From positions 8,266 through 72,265 of the forward strand of contig DASXZH010000082.1 in assembly GCA_036502005.1 (NCBI GenBank): a DNA stretch of 64,000 bases. Direction: 5' to 3'. Every line of letters starts with the position of its first letter. Positions within the stretch are counted from its first letter, which is position 1. Below are positions 60,053 to 64,000 of the stretch, one piece after another. The notes under the pieces were generated by a model that did not search any database, was not told the DNA's origin, and saw only the letters and a list, made by a program, of their open reading frames with translations. A program made the position numbers and the translations under genes. Source of the DNA: DASXZH01 sp036502005 (lineage in GTDB: Bacteria; Armatimonadota; Fimbriimonadia; Fimbriimonadales; Fimbriimonadaceae).

Positions 60053-60445
60053 TTCGAGTCCCAGCATTTTCGCCATCGCTTCCCTGGCTTGCCCGCTTTT
60101 TGCCGCTCGCTGCTCCATTGCTTCACCGAGTTCTTGCAAAGCTTCCGCGACCGGGATCTCTTCCGTCTTTAAAGCAATGCCCCGAACAACCTTGGTCTTT
60201 AGAGCGATAACCGGCCCACGATCTGGCTTCTCAAAAGAATATCGCGCATCCCCAAGGCTCACTTGTACTCCAACGCACGTTTTCTTCAGCAGGCCCTTGG
60301 TTTTCAGACTCGTTTCATCGGGCAGCGCGGTACCAAGGGTTTTAGCAAGCAGTTCAAGAAAGAATCCCTGATCTTTTAGATACTCCTGCTCCAAGGCGCC
60401 CGCAACGCCCATCTTCACCCACGCCTGGTCTTCGAAATCGCTCAT
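60050..60445 (-). CDS. Conserved protein of unknown function, 131 aa
   Basis: A soluble alpha/beta protein: MSDFEDQAWVKMGVAGALEQ, then LKDQGFFLELLAKTLGTALP, KTCVGVQVSLGDARYSFEKP, a GPVIALKTKVVRGIALKTEE block and a helical end (LQELGEAMEQRAAKSGQARE). I believe similar 'MSDFE..AW...GV...LEQ' proteins exist in other phyla, without known function. It is the first gene of the run that continues with the two YbjQ-type genes, with an array between. Confidence 0.75.
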   Translation of the reverse strand: MSDFEDQAWVKMGVAGALEQEYLKDQGFFLELLAKTLGTALPDETSLKTKGLLKKTCVGVQVSLGDARYSFEKPDRGPVIALKTKVVRGIALKTEEIPVAEALQELGEAMEQRAAKSGQAREAMAKMLGLE

Positions 60446-60845
60446 GTTTTGTGTGTTATGTATTGTGCCGTCTTAGACGATCGCTTTGTAGCACACCTGC
60501 GGCGAGCCGGAGAAAAAAGATTTGAAGCGAACCCGGGGTCGACGTATGTCACTCATCCGGGGCGACACCATCTAGTTTTAAAAAGTTGAGCTTATGCGTT
60601 TGTGCCTCTTATCGGGGCTTTAGAAAAGTCCAAAATCTTAATTGAAATTTGTCATTGCGAGGAGCTTCAGTGCGACGAAGTCGCACTGAAGTGACGCGGC
60701 AATCTACCTCGCATGCCACCGGCTTGCAAATCCAGAGACTAGCCGAAGAGATCGCCACGTCGGCCCAGGGAGACCTCCTCGCGATGACAAATAGCTTGGT
60801 CCCAGGCACCGAGCGTCCAAGACACAACCCACAAGACATAAAACT
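60446..60845. other. Gene-free stretch with a MITE-like element
   Basis: The left part (60488-60520) resembles the CACACC/GGCGTGCGGGGAAAAA end of the repeat at 48152. The right part is the palindromic element annotated separately. No gene is seen; minus-strand frames here are repeat-derived. Confidence 0.6.
60651..60788. mobile_element. MITE-like palindromic element with GTCATTGCGAGGAG ends
   Basis: A 138-bp element with terminal inverted repeats GTCATTGCGAGGAG (60651) and CTCCTCGCGATGAC (to 60788). Inside are GTGACGCGGCAATCT and AGAGATCGCCACGTCG, the usual blocks of a small non-coding repeat known in many unrelated bacteria ('TCATTGCGAGGAGC...GCAATCT...CTCGCAATGAC'). A second small hairpin (CTTCAGTGCGAC/GTCGCACTGAAG) lies near its left end. 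No transposase. Confidence 0.88.
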
Positions 60846-61619
60846 TTACGGCCCAACCACCACGGCTTCTATCTCGGTTCCCGGCTCCGCAACGATATTC
60901 CGACCGGCAAACCTTCCCCCAAGATAACCGCTGCTCCGATGGCAAAGATTTGCCACCTCGACTGCGCAAGAGCAAACCGTGGCGAGTTCAACGCCGGCCG
61001 GGCAAACGAAATTCGACCCCGACCGTAAGCTCGTCATAAAACCATTCAGCACGGAAAAATGCCCCGACTGGCATAACTGGGCCGTGTTCGTAAGAGAAAG
61101 ACTCGAAGCGTTCTGCTGCAGCAGGCTCGCTTGCTGCGCGCTCAAAGCGCAAGGCGAATTGGCGGTATAGCAGCTCACTAAATTCTCAATCAGCTCTCGC
61201 TGCTGAGGGTTTTTCCATGCCGCTTCAACCTTTGGGTCGCGGGGCATTTCGGAGGTGTTCTTCCGATTAAGAACGAGGAAATCCGTGCCACTGCTGGACT
61301 CAAGAGACAGCGGCTTCTTGCCGGCGCTAAAGGTGTTTTCGAATTTCAGTTCCAACCTGGCGGGTGTGGCAAGAACATTGGAAATGGTGCCAGATTTCCG
61401 GCTCACCACCACATCCGCATAAGCGGACGTGTCCGCTTTTATTACAACTTTGCCGCTCTTGTCCTTTACGTCTTGGGCAACAAGCATGGGAACCTTGGAT
61501 CCCACCTTTATGCCCGAGGAAACGCGTTCCAACAAGACCAACTTTATAGGGTATTTGCTCTGCGCAAACGCTGTTGCCATAATGACGAACAAAAACGAAC
61601 TCAAAAGAAACTTATTCAA
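60846..61619 (-). CDS. Secreted Cys-containing protein of unknown function
   Basis: The 257-residue protein has a signal peptide (KFLLSSFLFVIMATAFAQS). It has a first beta-rich part (YPIKLVLLERVSSGIKVGSK, VPMLVAQDVKDKSGKVVIKA) that resembles the 'G..V.....V...G..VI..G' unit of secreted stability modules, and a Ser/Cys-rich second part (LVSCYTANSPCALSAQQASL, CSCAVEVANLCHRS). No family is assigned. The C-terminus runs up to the MITE at 60788. Confidence 0.65.
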   Translation of the reverse strand: MNKFLLSSFLFVIMATAFAQSKYPIKLVLLERVSSGIKVGSKVPMLVAQDVKDKSGKVVIKADTSAYADVVVSRKSGTISNVLATPARLELKFENTFSAGKKPLSLESSSGTDFLVLNRKNTSEMPRDPKVEAAWKNPQQRELIENLVSCYTANSPCALSAQQASLLQQNASSLSLTNTAQLCQSGHFSVLNGFMTSLRSGSNFVCPAGVELATVCSCAVEVANLCHRSSGYLGGRFAGRNIVAEPGTEIEAVVVGP

Positions 61620-61671
61620 GCGTGCCCTCCCTCACCTTAGAAGATGCGCGGGCAAAGAGTGTTCAACACTT

Positions 61672-63000
61672 CTAGCCGCCCGTCAGTCTCTGATAGTCCT
61701 CCGCGCTTGCATTCTTAAGCCTTGGGTCATGGTCCCAATCTGTATTCACCGGATAGCGCGTTAACGGCTGCAAAACATCGGTTACCTTCTGATGTTCGTA
61801 GTGAACCGCAAGATCCAAAGCAGTATGGTGGTTTATGGAAAGCGCGTTAGCGTTCGCCCCGAGTTTAAGGAGTTCGTTTACCGAGGCGATGGCGCCGGCT
61901 TTTGCCGCAATATGGAGAGCTGTGAGCTTGTCTTCGGGGTGGACCCAATCCACCTTGGAGCCTGCTTTAACGAGAAGATCGATTAACTTAACGTTGTTCA
62001 TCCCAGCCGCAATTTGCAACGCGGTCATGTGCTTATTATCAAAATCTTCTAGATGTGCTCCGTCCGCGACGAGGTGCCGCGCTGCTATCCCGTCGTTCCA
62101 CGTTATGGCCTGCATCAGAGCTGTCTGGCCATCTTTGGCGCGATGATTTACATCGGCTCCATGTTTGAGGAGACAAGCGATATCTATGGCTGTACCGCCA
62201 ACGGCGGCGGCCATGAGAGGTGTATAGCCACGGTTGTCTTGAATATCTACGGGAATGCCCTTACTTAAAAGCTCCTTCATTACCGAAATGGACTGAGCGG
62301 CCATATGGAGAGTTGTGGTGCCTCCCTTATCCTTAGCCCAGAGATCTGCGCCGTTCGACAGGAATGCGTTAAGAAGCGGCACCGAGTTGTGAGTGCAACC
62401 AAATAGGATCCCGCTCGTCTTGGATTCTGGATCAGTCACTGTTGCAAGACTAGGATCCTTCTTGATCTTTGCTTCGATTTCTGCGGGCGAATGCAGGATC
62501 AGATAGCTGAACCAATGCCCCGGATTGTGCAGGTCTTCTCCGTACGACTCCTCGACAGCGGTTAACTGAATCCAATAATGATCTGTATCGGCTAGCTCAC
62601 TTTTTGGGATCGAAATCAGCGTTTCCATGTGAGCCACGCTTCCTGGCAAAGCTGTCTTTGAGTAACTGCCAGCTTCAGGAAAATCCGTAAGGTGCAGCGA
62701 CTTGCTATAAGTGACCGACTGGCCCTTTCTCAGCGTGAAATCGACATTAATGGCGGAAAGCTCATCTCTCGAAAAGTCGGACAAATCGAACTTAACCTTG
62801 CAAATGACACCTTTCCCATCCGATGAAAGCCTTATCGGAGTAAATGAACGCGTGCCGATCGAAGTGGCTGTGTTATTTGCAAGATAGGGATTTCTGACTC
62901 CTGACGTAGTAAATGGCAGCATGCAGCCGGAAAGGCAGGCAGCCGCGGCCAGCGCGCCCCAAAAAATCAGCCCCTTTGATTTGAAAGTTGTTATTCGCAT
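61672..63000 (-). CDS. Ankyrin-repeat lipoprotein
   Basis: From ATG 63000 there is a lipoprotein signal with lipobox LSGC (Cys26; FWGALAAAACLSGC). A beta-rich region of about 150 residues follows (KGVICKVKFDLSDFSRDELS, NVDFTLRKGQSVTYSKSLHL). Then about six ankyrin repeats run from TSGILFGCTHNSVPLLNAFL onward, with clear units GTTTLHMAAQSISVMKELLS, GYTPLMAAAVGGTAIDIACL, GQTALMQAITWNDGIAARHL, HMTALQIAAGMNNVKLIDLL and LTALHIAAKAGAIASVNELL. It would be tethered to a membrane and act by protein binding. A longer start at 63027 puts residues before the lipobox and is less likely. Confidence 0.87.
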   Translation of the reverse strand: MRITTFKSKGLIFWGALAAAACLSGCMLPFTTSGVRNPYLANNTATSIGTRSFTPIRLSSDGKGVICKVKFDLSDFSRDELSAINVDFTLRKGQSVTYSKSLHLTDFPEAGSYSKTALPGSVAHMETLISIPKSELADTDHYWIQLTAVEESYGEDLHNPGHWFSYLILHSPAEIEAKIKKDPSLATVTDPESKTSGILFGCTHNSVPLLNAFLSNGADLWAKDKGGTTTLHMAAQSISVMKELLSKGIPVDIQDNRGYTPLMAAAVGGTAIDIACLLKHGADVNHRAKDGQTALMQAITWNDGIAARHLVADGAHLEDFDNKHMTALQIAAGMNNVKLIDLLVKAGSKVDWVHPEDKLTALHIAAKAGAIASVNELLKLGANANALSINHHTALDLAVHYEHQKVTDVLQPLTRYPVNTDWDHDPRLKNASAEDYQRLTGG

Positions 63001-63073
63001 AAGTGGGTGCCATATTGGACACCACACCTTGTTTTCCGTTAGCTGAGGACCAAGTGGCCCGGCATTTCTGCCT

Positions 63074-63754
63074 TCATTTCACATTATCTCTAAAAAACGC
63101 AGTCATCTCCTCCCAAGCTTCTTTCGATGCCGCAGCGTCATATACTTCTGGCCGTTGGTCGTTGAAAAATGCATGATGCGTGCCTGCAAACATGGTGAAG
63201 TCGTGCGCCTTTCCGGCAGCGGTTAGTTCGGAGTCGAGCGCCGCGACGGCTTCCGGTGAGGCGTAGTCATCGTGCTCGGCAAAGAACCCAAGCACCGGGC
63301 CTTTTAGCTTCTGGAACTGAGGATGCACATTTGGATGTATGCCGTAAAAATCCACGCAGGCACCTATTTCCTCATTGGTAGTTGCCGCAAATAAGCTCAG
63401 TTGCCCTCCCATGCAAAATCCAACTACCCCGGCTTTTTGGGTACTTACGGCGGGATCGGCGAGGAGTCTGCGAATAGCGCATCTTAAAATCTTTTCGGTC
63501 TCCGAAATGTTGAGCGCCATCATGAGTTTGCCGGCTTCTTCGGGCTCGGTGGCGATTTCGCCTTTGTAGAAATCAGGGGCGAGGACAGTAAAGCCTTCCG
63601 CCGCGAACCGATCTGCCACATCTTTTATGTGGCCCACCAGGCCCCAATACTCTTGGATCACCACCACTGCCGGCCCTTGGCCGGTTTCGGATTTGGATAA
63701 GTAGCCTTGATAGCTCTCGCCGTCGCATTCGAACGAAATCATTTCTCCCTTCAT
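63074..63754 (-). CDS. Dienelactone hydrolase family protein
   Basis: Alpha/beta hydrolase of the carboxymethylenebutenolidase type. From ATG 63754: EGMISFECDGESYQGYL-like start, VVIQEYWGLVGHIKDVADRF (oxyanion region), GFTVLAPDFYKGE, the nucleophile elbow GFCMGGQ with catalytic Cys, the Asp in FFAEHDDYASPEAV and the His in FAGTHHAF. Triad Cys-Asp-His is complete. The frame is open upstream to 63832, but that part encodes a G-rich repeat (PPTPSPPREQERGP), so the ATG at 63754 is chosen. Substrate unknown. Confidence 0.93.
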   Translation of the reverse strand: MKGEMISFECDGESYQGYLSKSETGQGPAVVVIQEYWGLVGHIKDVADRFAAEGFTVLAPDFYKGEIATEPEEAGKLMMALNISETEKILRCAIRRLLADPAVSTQKAGVVGFCMGGQLSLFAATTNEEIGACVDFYGIHPNVHPQFQKLKGPVLGFFAEHDDYASPEAVAALDSELTAAGKAHDFTMFAGTHHAFFNDQRPEVYDAAASKEAWEEMTAFFRDNVK

Positions 63755-63828
63755 GGAAGATAAGTATAACCAGGAATCGGGCCCCCTCTCCTGCTCTCTG
63801 GGAGGAGAGGGGGTTGGGGGCATAGCGA

Positions 63829-64000
63829 TCAACTTAAGGATTTTTCGGCGTTCCCAAACCCCAAACCTCTCCCGGAAGGCTTGTCGTTATACACATTTTT
63901 GAACCTGAACGGAGCGGAATCCTCACGAATCGGGCCCAGAAAGGCGACTCCATGCCCTCTGGACGCCGCCCAGAGCGTTTTCCTTAGCCTTTTATCTAGA
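63829..64000 (-). CDS. C-terminal end of a gene cut by the window edge
   Basis: An open frame enters from the right edge and stops at TGA (63829-63831). It encodes at least 57 residues, basic and Gly-rich (KRLRKTLWAASRGHGVAFLG, then PIREDSAPFRFKNVYNDKPS and GRGLGFGNAEKSLS). I do not recognise it. It is accepted only because it is open to the edge; it may be chance. Confidence 0.4.
   Translation of the reverse strand, partial: LDKRLRKTLWAASRGHGVAFLGPIREDSAPFRFKNVYNDKPSGRGLGFGNAEKSLS

Noticed and set aside
63755..63832. 26-residue N-terminal extension of the dienelactone hydrolase
   Set aside because: It translates a G-rich repeat (PPTPSPPREQERGP) and precedes the conserved start at 63754.

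Overview
The window looks like chromosome from a diderm, non-proteobacterial bacterium of moderate GC. My best guess is Armatimonadota, near Fimbriimonadales. This is inferred from the combination of an H-X9-DG pseudopilin, a PafA/Dop-type Pup-handling enzyme, an OstA/LptD-like envelope protein, ScpA/ScpB, a Pseudomonas stutzeri-type L-rhamnose isomerase and a nusA-ylxR-infB operon. No rRNA, tRNA or CRISPR array was found.

Layout. 1-8.6 kb: aroA (cut by the window edge) behind a UPF0182 membrane protein, a four-helix-bundle protein, a class-II histone-deacetylase-like protein divergent from a PLP enzyme of the D-cysteine desulfhydrase/ACC deaminase family, and a DUF4173 membrane protein. 8.6-10.4 kb: a frameshifted pseudopilin/lipoprotein pair between inverted palindromic repeats. 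10.5-18.6 kb: PafA/Dop, a large secreted HAF/Ig-repeat protein, a glycogen debranching enzyme, a small divergent gene ending in a very long bidirectional hairpin, and an LptD-like protein. 19-21.6 kb: ECF sigma factor, anti-sigma factor and membrane protein, coupled by ATGA overlaps. 22.3-26.1 kb: GlnD and two adjacent TrkA proteins. 27.2-36 kb, minus strand: a GH20-like glycosidase, then scpA-scpB-dacA-rluB-rhaB-rhaI in transcription order. 36.2-39.7 kb: an unknown gene, a RAYT-type Y1 transposase with its repeats, a secreted protein and purA. 39.8-42.4 kb: an AT-richer two-gene AAA ATPase + TPR cassette. 42.5-47.4 kb: an orphan ABC ATPase, folB and nusA-ylxR-infB. 47.5-64 kb: winged-helix protein, ClpB, MFS transporter, two paralogous Rossmann/TIR-like + TPR proteins, two double-YbjQ proteins, an ankyrin lipoprotein, a dienelactone hydrolase and a partial gene at the right edge.

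The most striking feature is the intergenic DNA. Nearly every gap holds a repeat, usually as an inverted pair. Family 1 is a set of 7-bp tandem arrays that differ in sequence but mostly follow one degenerate pattern (ATAGAAA, ATTGAAA, ATCGAAA, GTCGAAA, GGCGAAA, GCCGAAT, ACCGAAT; GGTGATA is more distant). Family 2 is palindromes built on AGCTTGCT. Family 3 is a CCCAGGG/TCCGGA element next to the RAYT gene. Family 4 is a CCGGCAG/TGAGCCGTA element. Family 5 is a CTCTCGGG/GGTCCCGAAG element. Two families have entered genes in frame: heptamers in the PLP enzyme and family 5 in rhamnulokinase. This resembles Rickettsia palindromic elements and cyanobacterial heptanucleotide (STRR) repeats.

The candidates most worth follow-up as undescribed systems are the heptamer family and its in-frame insertion, the AAA+TPR cassette at 39804-42370, the Rossmann/TIR-like TPR pair at 55873-58068, and the single PafA/Dop-like enzyme with mixed features and no Pup or proteasome gene in view.
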